A stretch of DNA of 64,000 nucleotides, taken from assembly GCA_002364085.1 (NCBI GenBank), contig DEXK01000002.1, forward strand, positions 19,648 through 83,647, written 5' to 3'. This document shows, piece after piece, positions 53,473 to 62,964 of this stretch. The notes beneath the pieces were generated by a model. That model was not told the origin of the DNA, ran no database searches, and was given only the letters and a program-made list of their open reading frames with translations. Every line of letters begins with the position of its first letter. Position 1 is the stretch's first letter. The DNA comes from Balneolaceae bacterium UBA3186. Its GTDB lineage: Bacteria > Bacteroidota > Rhodothermia > Balneolales > Balneolaceae. Both the position numbers and the translations under genes were made by a program.

Positions 53473-55683
53473 ATGCTAAACATAATCTATTTCTCAGCGG
53501 CAGCGGGTGTTATTGCACTTCTATTTACCGCGTTAAAATCTTCTTGGGTAAGTAAACAAGAAGTGGGTACTGACCGAATGGCCCGTATCGCAGAAAGTAT
53601 CGCAAAAGGTGCAATGGCTTTCTTAAAAGCAGAATATAAAGTGCTTTCAGGTTTCGTACTTGTAGTAGCTTTAATCTTAGCTTTTAGTGCTAATCCTGAA
53701 ACTTCGAGCTGGATGGTTGCCATCTCTTTCGTTGTTGGAGCAATCTGTTCCGGACTTGCTGGTTTCATCGGAATGAAAGTTGCTACCAAAGCTAATGTAA
53801 GAACTACTCAAGCTGCTCGTACCAGCCTTGGAAAAGGACTTGAAGTCGCATTCGCTGGTGGTTCTGTAATGGGACTTGGTGTTGTAGGACTTGGGGTATT
53901 AGGACTTTCAGTTCTATTCTTTGTGTTCTCTCAAATGTTTGGTATTGAAGGAGCCGGAGCTGTAAACAAAGTATTGGCAATCGTTACCGGATTCTCTTTC
54001 GGTGCATCTTCAATTGCACTATTTGCTCGTGTTGGTGGTGGTATTTATACCAAAGCTGCTGATGTTGGAGCTGACCTTGTAGGTAAAGTTGAAGCAGGTA
54101 TTCCTGAAGATCACCCATTAAACCCTGCAACTATTGCAGACAACGTTGGTGATAATGTAGGTGATGTAGCCGGAATGGGTGCTGACCTTTTTGAATCATA
54201 CGTTGGTTCAATCATTGGTACAATGGTTCTTGGTGCTGCTTTCATGACTATTCCGGGATGGAGCGACAATTTTGACGGACTTTCTGCTGTAATGCTTCCT
54301 TTGGTTCTTGCAGGAACAGGAATCTTTACTTCGATTATGGGTACATTTTTAGTACGTGTCAAAGATGGTGGCGATCCGCAAAAAGCATTGAACATGGGCG
54401 AACTTTTTTCAGGCTTGGTAATGCTAGTAGCTTCTTACTTCATCATAACATGGATGCTTCCTGAAAGCTGGACATTCACAGGTATTGAGTATACAAGTAC
54501 TGGTGTATTTATCGCAACTATCTTTGGATTGCTTGCTGGTCTTGCAATAGGATTTGTAACTGAGCATTACACAGGTACAGGCACAAAACCGGTTCTTTCT
54601 ATTGTAAAGCAATCTGTAACCGGTGCTGCAACTAACATCATCGCAGGACTTGGAGTTGGAATGATCTCAACTGCAATCCCTATTATCATTATTGCAATCG
54701 CAATTGTAGGAGCTTACAGCTTTGCCGGACTTTACGGAATCGCAATTGCTGCTGTAGGTATGCTTGCAAACACAGGAATCCAGTTAGCTGTTGATGCTTA
54801 CGGTCCTGTTTCTGATAACGCAGGTGGTATCGCTGAGATGGCTGAATTAGAGCCTGAAGTTCGTGAGCGCACTGATAAGCTTGATGCTGTTGGTAACACT
54901 ACTGCTGCTATCGGTAAAGGTTTTGCGATCGGTTCTGCTGCATTGACTGCTCTTGCACTATTCGCGGCTTTCATTACGGCTTACGAAGCTGTTAATCCTG
55001 GCATTAAAGTAATTATTAATGTTACGGATCCGTATGTAATGGCTGCCCTGTTTGTTGGAGCGATGCTACCTTTCTTATTCTCTGCCCTTTCTATGAATGC
55101 AGTAGGACGAGCAGCAATGAGTATGATCGAAGAAGTTCGTCGTCAGTTTGCTTCTATTCCTGAATTGAGAGCTGCTCTTGACGTTATGAACAAAAACGGC
55201 GAAAAAGAATACGCTGACTGGACAGACGAAGATAAAGCAACTTTTGATGCTGCTGACGGAAAAGCTGAATATGAAAAATGTGTTGAGATCTCAACTACGG
55301 CTTCTATTCGTGAAATGGTTCTTCCGGGGCTACTAGCTGTAATCGTTCCTGTACTATTCGGATTTGTTCCTGGATTTGTAAGTGACGATCCTACTCTTGG
55401 TGCAAAAATGCTTGGTGGACTTCTTGCAGGTGTAACTTCTGCAGGTGTACTTATGGCATTGTTCCAAAGTAACGCAGGTGGTGCTTGGGATAACGCTAAG
55501 AAAATGATCGAAGAAGGTGTTACCATTGATGGTGTTGAGTACGGAAAAGGTTCCGAAGCTCATAAAGCCGGTGTTGTTGGTGATACTGTTGGTGATCCTT
55601 TTAAGGATACTTCAGGACCATCGCTAAACATCCTTCTTAAGTTGATGTCTGTTGTTGCTCTTGTTATCGCAACAATGATCTAA
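53473..55683 (+). CDS. hppA: Membrane-bound, K+-dependent-type pyrophosphatase
   Basis: A 736-residue membrane pyrophosphatase with about 16 TM helices that pumps H+ or Na+ using pyrophosphate. The substrate motif DVGADLVGK is at 197-205, with DNVGDNVGDVAGMGADL and GDTVGDPFKDTSGPS (near the C-terminus). The position that separates K+-dependent from K+-independent enzymes reads GNTTAA (474-479), i.e. alanine, so K+-dependent; whether it pumps Na+ or H+ is not decidable here. A terminator follows. Confidence 0.96.
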   Translation: MLNIIYFSAAAGVIALLFTALKSSWVSKQEVGTDRMARIAESIAKGAMAFLKAEYKVLSGFVLVVALILAFSANPETSSWMVAISFVVGAICSGLAGFIGMKVATKANVRTTQAARTSLGKGLEVAFAGGSVMGLGVVGLGVLGLSVLFFVFSQMFGIEGAGAVNKVLAIVTGFSFGASSIALFARVGGGIYTKAADVGADLVGKVEAGIPEDHPLNPATIADNVGDNVGDVAGMGADLFESYVGSIIGTMVLGAAFMTIPGWSDNFDGLSAVMLPLVLAGTGIFTSIMGTFLVRVKDGGDPQKALNMGELFSGLVMLVASYFIITWMLPESWTFTGIEYTSTGVFIATIFGLLAGLAIGFVTEHYTGTGTKPVLSIVKQSVTGAATNIIAGLGVGMISTAIPIIIIAIAIVGAYSFAGLYGIAIAAVGMLANTGIQLAVDAYGPVSDNAGGIAEMAELEPEVRERTDKLDAVGNTTAAIGKGFAIGSAALTALALFAAFITAYEAVNPGIKVIINVTDPYVMAALFVGAMLPFLFSALSMNAVGRAAMSMIEEVRRQFASIPELRAALDVMNKNGEKEYADWTDEDKATFDAADGKAEYEKCVEISTTASIREMVLPGLLAVIVPVLFGFVPGFVSDDPTLGAKMLGGLLAGVTSAGVLMALFQSNAGGAWDNAKKMIEEGVTIDGVEYGKGSEAHKAGVVGDTVGDPFKDTSGPSLNILLKLMSVVALVIATMI

Positions 55684-55700
55684 GTTTTTAATTTTGTACG

Positions 55701-56077
55701 GGCGGATGGCTATCCGCCACCTACTTCCCACTCATGAGAAATTGTGAGTGGGATTTTTTTGTTTTGACCTGAAGTAAAACCGTCATCGCCACGCGCATGC
55801 AGGCGATCTAAATCGTTATTAAGATCTATTCAGAAATTAGCATCACAGATTCCGGCATTCGCAGCGGAATGACTATTCTAGACTCATTAGCGATAGCAAA
55901 TTAAGACGGAGAGTATTGCCAGATCTAACGACCGGAAACACCCCTCGGATTATCCAAAGAACTCTTTGGATAATCATCTCCCCTCCAGTGGAGAATGAAT
56001 TCGGAATAAAGATTTGATTTTTGGTCTTGATTACAATCCATATCTTTCAGTACAGGCGGATCGCGATCCGCTCCATA
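55701..56077. repeat. Repeat-rich intergenic region with paired GCGGAT palindromes
   Basis: The 423-bp gap 55684-56106 has no gene. It is bracketed by two versions of one palindrome: ggcggatggctatccgcc (55701-55718) and gcggatcgcgatccgc (56056-56071), each preceded by gtac. Between them lies the hppA terminator and a near-perfect palindrome at 55948-55975 (13-bp arms gattatccaaaga / tctttggataatc). Confidence 0.8.
55726..55760 (+). terminator. Intrinsic terminator of hppA
   Basis: Stem tcccactca (55726-55734) / tgagtggga (55745-55753) followed by seven Ts (55754-55760). Confidence 0.9.
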
Positions 56078-56106
56078 CGATAAATATCTAATTATTTCTA
56101 CGAATA

Positions 56107-56775
56107 ATGAATTATCATCAAATTCTAAAACTCATCTTTCATCACGATCAACGATTAGACCAATTAGCGGATCGAAATGCGAATCGTACCAAGGAGCAGA
56201 TCGAATCTACTTTGGCTGATTTTATGAAGCCGGATCCTACTTATTCGAAATTATACTTTACTGCTACTGATCTGGAAAAAGAAGAATTCGGATTGAATGT
56301 TTTGGATGAGTATGACGGATTTATTTCCGCTTTGGAAGAAGGATTGGGTACGGATAGCTATCAAACACAGAACGGAAATTATGATTCTTTGGATGAAGCC
56401 GTTGCTAGTCTGGAATATGGAGAAGTGATCGTTGTAGGAAATAAAGAAGCCGATTTCAACATATCAACTCTTCACGTGGAAACAAATTCCAACGTCGGTC
56501 ATTTGAAAACAGAATTGAGAGAAGTCTTGGAAAGTGAATTTGTAGTCATCTACAAAGAACAAGCGAAAAATGGATTCGACCTTCATCTGTTCTCCAAGAA
56601 AAACATCTACACTAAGTTCTTTTTTCCGCTGCAAAGTATATTACCTGATGCTTTTCGATTCTTTAGCATCAACGGAAAGAAATTCAGATCAGAGCGTCAT
56701 TTCTATTTTGAGACATGGACACTCGCTCGTCCTCCCCACGGATTTGAAGAGGTTTTTCCTGAATCAGTATTATAG
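56107..56775 (+). CDS. Uncharacterised protein (222 aa)
   Basis: A 222-residue protein not recognised as a family. No signal peptide or TM segment. Mostly acidic, with an alpha-helical N-terminal part (HHDQRLDQLADRNANRTKEQ) and a mixed C-terminal part (VVIYKEQAKNGFDLHLFSKK, SINGKKFRSERHFYF). Codon pattern is consistent with coding. It is flanked by repeat-rich intergenic DNA and is convergent with the amidohydrolase gene. Confidence 0.65.
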   Translation: MNYHQILKLIFHHDQRLDQLADRNANRTKEQIESTLADFMKPDPTYSKLYFTATDLEKEEFGLNVLDEYDGFISALEEGLGTDSYQTQNGNYDSLDEAVASLEYGEVIVVGNKEADFNISTLHVETNSNVGHLKTELREVLESEFVVIYKEQAKNGFDLHLFSKKNIYTKFFFPLQSILPDAFRFFSINGKKFRSERHFYFETWTLARPPHGFEEVFPESVL

Positions 56776-56838
56776 TATTTAGATTTTAGTACTTAGTTGT
56801 TAGTTCATCATCTAACAACTAAATACTAAGTACTAAAG
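56773..56838. repeat. Inverted repeat between convergent genes
   Basis: A long imperfect hairpin of ttagtactta-type sequence (left tttagtacttagttgttag, right ctaacaac then tactaagtactaaa) occupies the gap between two convergent genes, overlapping the stop of the 56107 gene. It may work as a bidirectional terminator. Confidence 0.6.
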
Positions 56839-56839
56839 T

Positions 56840-59800
56840 CTACTCTTTAACCCCCGGCACATTCATCGGACCTGTATTCTGCCACCAGAATGTTCCCAGT
56901 TCTTGTTTAATCGGAAATACCTGATCTAACGTATTCGCATTGTACAATCTTCCGTTTTTCATGATGTAACTTACTGAATTTGTATTTCGGATATTCTGTA
57001 ACGGATCCTTATCCATAATCACAAAATCAGCCAGTTTACCAACTTCTATGGTTCCAAGATCACGCTCTAAACCAATCGCTTTTGCACCGTGAATGGTTGC
57101 AACTTTAAGTGCATCGTGCTCGCTTAGTCCTCCGCTCTGGATAGCCCAAAGCTCCCAATGGAATCCAAGTCCTTGCAATTGACCGTGACTTCCTACTCCC
57201 GCAATTCCTCCGCTCTCAACTATATCCTTCAATACTTTAGATTGCTCTTCATGCACATATTCTTCTTCCATGAACCAACCAGCATTTCTACGTCTCGATC
57301 TCGAATCTAAATTCTCATGTGGCATAAAGTAATTCAGTTTCACGTTATCATGCGGGCGTTCTGTTGCGTAGAAATAGTTCTCCGTCCAAGGACCGCCATA
57401 AGCAACTAACAATGTTGGAGTATATGCTGTATTTGAAAATGCTACCAGATCCACAACATCTTTATAGAGTGGGAACACAGGGAAAGAATGTTCATGCCCC
57501 GGATATCCATCAATTACTTGCGTAAGGTTTTCTTTGAAATCGAGCGATCCTTCCGTAGTTGGCATTAGTTCTTGCTCACGAGCTGCTTCAATGATCCACT
57601 GACGTTGCTCACGGTTTCCTGCTCCGTACATTTTGATGGTTTTAGTATTGTAATATGAGCTGTATCGCTTCAATACATCCTGTGCATGCTCAAGGTTTTT
57701 GATATTCTCACTGCTGAACACTCCCGGACCTGTTGAATATACTCTTGGTCCAAGTAATTCTCCTGCATCAACTAAATCACTGTACGTCAATACATCGGTA
57801 GTTGCCGTTTGAGGATCGCGAGTTGTAATAACTCCAAAAGCCAGATTCGTTAAGTAAGACCAAAACTGTCCACGGTGTAAATTAACAGGATGCCGGAAAT
57901 GTGCATGTGTATCTACGAAACCGGGGACAATGGTTTTTCCATTCATATCCATTATTTCAGCGCCGCTTGGAATCTCGAAAGAACCTCTAGCTCCAACATT
58001 TTTGATCCTGTTATTCTCTACCAAAATATCGGCATTATGAATGATCTCATCCCCATTCATAGTAATTGCTGTTGCTCCTCTCAAAACGATCATTCCCTCC
58101 GGGGTATCACGCTTGGCCTGTACTTCAATTCTTTTTTCTAAAGGTTGATAGCCTTCATCTTTCTTTTTCTCTTTTTTATCCTCTGATTTTTCTTCAGCAT
58201 CTTCTTCCTTTTCCTCATCCTCTTCATCAGAATCTTTGGCTTCTTCTTTCTTTTTCTTCTCCATTTCCTTGGCTGCTTTCACGCTGTCTTCGTAAGCTTC
58301 GGCATCTTCCAAGCTGTAGCGAATATGAGCATTACCGATCGACCAATGGATATTGTTTGCATCCCATCCCCATGCAGGAAATTGCGCTCCGATGTCAGTT
58401 AGTTTTTCGGTCGGGAAAGAACTTGAACCACCAACACGAATCGTTGGAGCATCGCCACCAACTTTTGGCACAGTAACTACATATAAATCGTAGCCAAGTT
58501 GAGCCAAAGCCTGATCGCCTTCAGGAGCCATTCTTATCCACGAAGCTCTTGGACTGAAACTAGATCCCGGTGCAGGACTTCCCTGCACTTTCAAATGTTC
58601 CTTTTCATCTGTCCCGTCCCAACGAATGGAAGTCAAACCATTAAAGCTCGACAAGAAAATTCTGTCATTTCCTTTTACAAAATGTGGATTTGATCGACCG
58701 TTTGAATAGGTAATAAAATTATCTACACTACCATCAGCACTAAGCCAAACTAAATTAGAGGTTCCTCTAAAGGCTGTTCTTTGTGTAGCATTTCTGAACC
58801 CTTCCGAATCACCATTTATTAAGACAATCCGTTTTCCGTCATTACTCCAAACCGGTTCCTGATACACTCCGTTATCTTTGTTCAATTGAGTAAGGTTTCT
58901 TCCGTTGGAACGCACTTTGTACACTTTTCCACCTTCCGGCTGCCATGTCACGAAAGCAATCCATTTCCCGTCAGGAGACCAAACAGGTTGTGCTTGAGTT
59001 TCATCCAGATTCACTAGTTTTTTCGGAGTTCCATTCGGAAATTCCATTGTATATACTTCATTCAATGCTGTAAAAGCTACCATTTTTCCATCCGGTGATG
59101 GAACTGCATCTCTGATCTGAGTGATCGTAAATTCTTCACTATCCGAGATCGGATATTCGAAATCGAGTTCCGGTCCCAACTCAATTGTGCCTTTTACATT
59201 AAAAGGAATTTCAATGGCATCTCCACCTTCAGTAGGAATCTTCCAGATCTTTCCACCATAGGAAGCCACTACAAATTTATCATCTGGAGTGAATGAAATT
59301 CCAGGAAGCACATCTCTCGAAGCTCTTGACTCCTGATCATCGTGCTGAACCGGATATGCTAACCAGCGTTCGCTACCCGTTTTAAGATCCCGAATTACCA
59401 ATCCTGTATGCTCATCATGGCGTGTACCATACACTAACCATTTTCCATCATTAGATGGTGTTGCTCTGAATGTAGATCCATAGCGAGATCCCTGAGTTGT
59501 TATATCTCCGGTTTCCCGATCATACGTTGCTATCTGGTATTGCGGCATTGACGCATTGTACTGCCAGGTTCCACTTCTTCTGGAAAACCATACATATCTT
59601 CCATCGGGACTGAAAGCCCCTTCGGTCATTCTGAGATTGCCGGGTTCTTTGACCAGTGCGGTTCCCGATCCACCATCAACATGATACATCCAGATCTTGT
59701 GATTTCCCGGCGAGTTTTTAGATGCGATGATATACTTGCCATCCGGTGCCCATTCCGGAGATTGATATTCATTGCTCTTTCCTTTGGTGATCTGCTTTTT

Positions 59801-60220
59801 CTCCATGTCTTCCGATGAAAGATCGATCGTCCAAACTCCCTCTCCACCTGAGGCATCAGAAATAAATACTACTTTTTTACCGTCAGGACTGAATCTCGGC
59901 TGACTGTCGAACTGCATGCCTTCCGTGATCTGAGTTGCCTCACCACCTGAAATTGGCATCGTGTAAAGGTCGCCCAGAAAATCGAATACAATAGTTTCCC
60001 CATCAGGACTTACATCCAAAGCGATCCATGAGCCTTCATTCAGATCAAATGAAAATTCTCTCCCTGCTTCCAGAGGAAGATCTCCGTTTTTAATTTTTTC
60101 TTCTGTAGAATCTGATTCGGCAGGTTCATCCTGAGCAAATGATGTGGTTGATAAAAATCCTGCAATCAAAAATGCAGATAGGATTAGCTGAAAATATCGG
60201 AATGGGTTTTTAGCTGACAT
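56840..60220 (-). CDS. TolB-like propeller fused to amidohydrolase, exported
   Basis: A 1126-residue exported protein (signal peptide about 1-29, ending TTSFAQ). Residues about 50-640 are TolB/WD40-PD40 propeller repeats (FSPDGKKVVFISDASGG, SPDGKWIAFVTWQPEGGK and similar). A very charged Lys/Glu linker at about 655-700 follows. Residues about 710-1126 form an amidohydrolase-superfamily domain with the metal motif VDTHAHFRHP, and HGAKAIG and ADFVIMDKDP near the end. The fusion is known in Bacteroidota-type genomes; the hydrolysed substrate (possibly a peptide-like or cyclic amide) is unknown. Divergent from pyrF. Confidence 0.9.
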   Translation of the reverse strand: MSAKNPFRYFQLILSAFLIAGFLSTTSFAQDEPAESDSTEEKIKNGDLPLEAGREFSFDLNEGSWIALDVSPDGETIVFDFLGDLYTMPISGGEATQITEGMQFDSQPRFSPDGKKVVFISDASGGEGVWTIDLSSEDMEKKQITKGKSNEYQSPEWAPDGKYIIASKNSPGNHKIWMYHVDGGSGTALVKEPGNLRMTEGAFSPDGRYVWFSRRSGTWQYNASMPQYQIATYDRETGDITTQGSRYGSTFRATPSNDGKWLVYGTRHDEHTGLVIRDLKTGSERWLAYPVQHDDQESRASRDVLPGISFTPDDKFVVASYGGKIWKIPTEGGDAIEIPFNVKGTIELGPELDFEYPISDSEEFTITQIRDAVPSPDGKMVAFTALNEVYTMEFPNGTPKKLVNLDETQAQPVWSPDGKWIAFVTWQPEGGKVYKVRSNGRNLTQLNKDNGVYQEPVWSNDGKRIVLINGDSEGFRNATQRTAFRGTSNLVWLSADGSVDNFITYSNGRSNPHFVKGNDRIFLSSFNGLTSIRWDGTDEKEHLKVQGSPAPGSSFSPRASWIRMAPEGDQALAQLGYDLYVVTVPKVGGDAPTIRVGGSSSFPTEKLTDIGAQFPAWGWDANNIHWSIGNAHIRYSLEDAEAYEDSVKAAKEMEKKKKEEAKDSDEEDEEKEEDAEEKSEDKKEKKKDEGYQPLEKRIEVQAKRDTPEGMIVLRGATAITMNGDEIIHNADILVENNRIKNVGARGSFEIPSGAEIMDMNGKTIVPGFVDTHAHFRHPVNLHRGQFWSYLTNLAFGVITTRDPQTATTDVLTYSDLVDAGELLGPRVYSTGPGVFSSENIKNLEHAQDVLKRYSSYYNTKTIKMYGAGNREQRQWIIEAAREQELMPTTEGSLDFKENLTQVIDGYPGHEHSFPVFPLYKDVVDLVAFSNTAYTPTLLVAYGGPWTENYFYATERPHDNVKLNYFMPHENLDSRSRRRNAGWFMEEEYVHEEQSKVLKDIVESGGIAGVGSHGQLQGLGFHWELWAIQSGGLSEHDALKVATIHGAKAIGLERDLGTIEVGKLADFVIMDKDPLQNIRNTNSVSYIMKNGRLYNANTLDQVFPIKQELGTFWWQNTGPMNVPGVKE

Positions 60221-60309
60221 AGTTTAATAATTAGTAGTTGTTAACCTTTCAATCTAAATAATTTGATCGCCTAGCCCAACAGCTTTTTACAAGAGATAAC
60301 AAAGGGCTA

Positions 60310-60373
60310 AAACCACAGAGATCACATTGGAATGAGAATACAGCATAAATAATCTTTGTGTGCTTTGTGGTTT
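60310..60373. repeat. Inverted repeat, accacag/ctttgtggt type
   Basis: Arms aaaccacag (from 60310) and ctttgtggttt (60363-60373) flank an AT-rich loop in the 355-bp gap 60221-60575. The same gap holds two REP-like halves: ttcctacgaaggcaggaa (60429-60446) and atctcg/cgagat (60488-60510). No gene is seen in the gap. Confidence 0.55.
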
Positions 60374-60575
60374 CTGAATTATCTTGGAAGCCGATTTAAG
60401 AATCTATCTCATAAATAAAAAAAGCCGTTCCTACGAAGGCAGGAATCTGGATCGTTAATGCGAGCATATTCATTTAAATCAATCCGGATCTCGGGCTTCC
60501 GCCGCGAGATGACTATATAATTATATCACTTTCCTCTCAAGAAATGTTATCTTCTCGCTGAGAAAAAATTTACCT

Positions 60576-61415
60576 ATGACTTTCACACAAAAACTTAGAT
60601 CTGCTGTAGCTTCTTCGGGTTCTACCTTATGTGTGGGTTTAGATCCTAATTTAAGTTTACTTCCTAAATCTGTAAAAAGAGATCTTTTAGATCCTGAATC
60701 TCAGGTTTCTTTTTTCTGCAAGTCTGTGATCGATCACACTCAGGATTTTTGTGCTGCTTATAAACCAAACCTTGCTTTTTTTGAAGCTTTGGGTGCTTCA
60801 GGATTAGAAATCTTTGAGGAAGTTGTTCATCATATCCCAGATGACAAGATCATTATAGCGGATGCAAAACGTGGAGATATTTCCACTACAGCCGAGCACT
60901 ACAAAAAGACATTTTACAACCAATTTAATGTGGATGCAGTTACTCTAAATCCACTCATGGGTTTTGAAACACTGGATGCTTTTACCGAAGATGATACCAA
61001 AGGAATTTATGTATTGGCTTTGACATCTAATCCCGGTGCGGATGATTTCCTGAAAAAGCCGTTTGAAGGGTTTGATATGATGGCACAATACATTGCTTCA
61101 GAATTGGAAAAGAGATCGAATAGTTCAAAAGCTCATTTGGGAATGGTGATTGGAGCCACTCAGGCTGAGCTTTCTAAGTCTGTAACCGACCTTCACAAAA
61201 AAGGATCCTTACTGATTCCGGGAATCGGAGCTCAGGGTGGTTCAATCGAGGAATTGGCTACTTCATTAAATGAACACGAAGGGATTCCGTTGATCAATTC
61301 CAGCCGTGGAATTATTTATGCAGGAAGCGATCATGAAAACTGGACTGAACATGTAGCTCATAAAGCCAAAGAAATGAAAGAGAAATTGAATATCATCACA
61401 AAGAGATATGTCTGA
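60576..61415 (+). CDS. pyrF: Orotidine-5'-phosphate decarboxylase
   Basis: A 279-residue type 2 OMP decarboxylase that makes UMP from OMP. The catalytic motif DAKRGDIS has Asp96, Lys98 and Asp101, FGLDPNL-like start (CVGLDPNLSLLP), and the C-terminal GIGAQGGS and NSSRGIIYA motifs bind the phosphate. It overlaps rnhA by 8 nt, so the two share a transcript. Confidence 0.96.
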   Translation: MTFTQKLRSAVASSGSTLCVGLDPNLSLLPKSVKRDLLDPESQVSFFCKSVIDHTQDFCAAYKPNLAFFEALGASGLEIFEEVVHHIPDDKIIIADAKRGDISTTAEHYKKTFYNQFNVDAVTLNPLMGFETLDAFTEDDTKGIYVLALTSNPGADDFLKKPFEGFDMMAQYIASELEKRSNSSKAHLGMVIGATQAELSKSVTDLHKKGSLLIPGIGAQGGSIEELATSLNEHEGIPLINSSRGIIYAGSDHENWTEHVAHKAKEMKEKLNIITKRYV

Positions 61416-61863
61416 TTTACCTGAAGTAATTGTGTACACCGATGGAGCTTGCAGTGGAAATCCCGGTCCCGGTGGCTGGGGAGCCATCCTGATCTGGAAC
61501 GGAAAAGAAAAAGAGCTTTCGGGTGGCGATCCAGCTACTACTAACAACCGCATGGAAATGAAAGCGGTGATCGAAGCGTTGAAAGCCATGAAGAAACCGT
61601 GTCATGTTAAAATTCATAGTGACAGTGCGCTCATTATTAACGCTATGACCAAAGGTTGGATCGAAAACTGGCAAAAGAAAGGATGGCGAAAAGCAGACAA
61701 AAAACCGGTCGAGAACAAAGAACTTTGGGAAGAAATGTTAGCTGCGATGAAGCCACACAAAGTAAGCTGGGTAAAAGTTAAAGGTCACTCGGGATTAGAA
61801 TTGAACGAAAGGGTGGATCAATTGGCGGTTGCTGAATCGCTCAAATTAAAAATGAAAAATTAA
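61408..61863 (+). CDS. rnhA: Ribonuclease HI
   Basis: A 151-residue RNase HI, degrading RNA in RNA-DNA hybrids. Active-site acids: Asp12 (YTDGACSGNPG), Glu in MEMKAVIEAL, Asp in HSDSAL, and a final Asp in ERVDQLAV. The last residues (KLKMKN) are encoded by the left arm of an AT-rich inverted repeat that continues past the stop. Convergent with tsaD. Confidence 0.96.
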   Translation: MSDLPEVIVYTDGACSGNPGPGGWGAILIWNGKEKELSGGDPATTNNRMEMKAVIEALKAMKKPCHVKIHSDSALIINAMTKGWIENWQKKGWRKADKKPVENKELWEEMLAAMKPHKVSWVKVKGHSGLELNERVDQLAVAESLKLKMKN

Positions 61864-61890
61864 AAATTGGGTGTTGCCAATTCTTAATTC
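61857..61890. terminator. Bidirectional hairpin overlapping two stop codons
   Basis: Arms 61857-61870 and 61877-61890 (12 of 14 bases pair; loop gtgttg). It includes the rnhA stop (61861-61863) and reaches the tsaD stop at 61889-61891, so it can end both convergent transcripts. Confidence 0.6.
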
Positions 61891-62872
61891 AAACCGAAGC
61901 AAAAGGTCTTATTTCCATACCATCAAACTCGCCGAGTTCGGCTTTCATTTTTCCGGTAATGGCGATCATTGCGGCGTTATCAGTGCAGTAAGTAATTTTT
62001 GGAATATGAAGTGAAAGTCCCATTTTCTCAGCCAGTTTTTCTGTTTTAGCCCGAAGCATAGAATTAGCAGAAACTCCTCCAGCCAGTGCGATCGTTTTAA
62101 CTCCGGTTTGTTCTACCGCTCGCTTCAGTTTTTTCACCAACACTTCTGTAATAGCTTCCGATACACTTGCACATAGATCATTCAGATTTTCTTCTATAAA
62201 GCCTTCTTCCTGATCCTGAACAAAATATAATGCGCTTGTTTTCAATCCTGAGAAGCTAAAATCCAGTCCTTCTCTCAACAATGCCTGAGGAAATTTGTGA
62301 AATTTGGGATTTCCGGTTTGGGACAGTTTATCCATAGTTGGTCCAGCGGGATATTCCAGACCAAATACTTTGCCAATTTTATCAAAGGCTTCACCTGCGG
62401 CGTCATCTCTGGTTTTTCCGAGGATCTCATGCTCGAACGGTGCTTTTACATGAACGAGCTGGGTATGTCCTCCCGAAACAGTGAGTGATATAAACGGAAA
62501 CTCAGGTTTGTTATCAATGAAGTTGGCATAAATATGAGCATCCATGTGATTCACACCAATAATCGGAATATCATTTGACAGCGCCATTCCTTTTGCAAAA
62601 CACAACCCTACCAACAATGACCCCATCAAACCGGGACCTTGAGTTACTGCGATCAGATCGATCTCATTTAATGAGAGCTCAGCTTCATCCAGCGCTTGCT
62701 GTACCGTTTGAGAAATCGTTGTCTGATGAGCTCTGGAAGCCAGCTCCGGCACCACACCTCCAAACTTAATATGTATAGCTTGAGAGGCAATAACATTGGA
62801 CTGAATCCCTTGACCTGTTAGCACAGCGGCTGAGGTATCATCACAAGAAGATTCGATTGCTAAAATATTCAT
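61889..62872 (-). CDS. tsaD: tRNA N6-threonylcarbamoyladenosine synthase subunit TsaD
   Basis: A 327-residue ASKHA-fold protein, essential for t6A at position 37 of ANN-decoding tRNAs. Metal ligands His109 and His113 (HMDAHIYANF); SLTVSGGHTQL; ALAGGVSANSMLR; and the Asp in YCTDNAAMIA. Full length. Partners TsaB, TsaC and TsaE are not in the window. Confidence 0.97.
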   Translation of the reverse strand: MNILAIESSCDDTSAAVLTGQGIQSNVIASQAIHIKFGGVVPELASRAHQTTISQTVQQALDEAELSLNEIDLIAVTQGPGLMGSLLVGLCFAKGMALSNDIPIIGVNHMDAHIYANFIDNKPEFPFISLTVSGGHTQLVHVKAPFEHEILGKTRDDAAGEAFDKIGKVFGLEYPAGPTMDKLSQTGNPKFHKFPQALLREGLDFSFSGLKTSALYFVQDQEEGFIEENLNDLCASVSEAITEVLVKKLKRAVEQTGVKTIALAGGVSANSMLRAKTEKLAEKMGLSLHIPKITYCTDNAAMIAITGKMKAELGEFDGMEIRPFASV

Positions 62873-62964
62873 TTACGAAAGATAATCACATAATCACTTA
62901 ACTGCATTTTACTTGTATCAATTACCGCAAAATGTTTAATTGAAGTGTCACCAATTCCAATATC

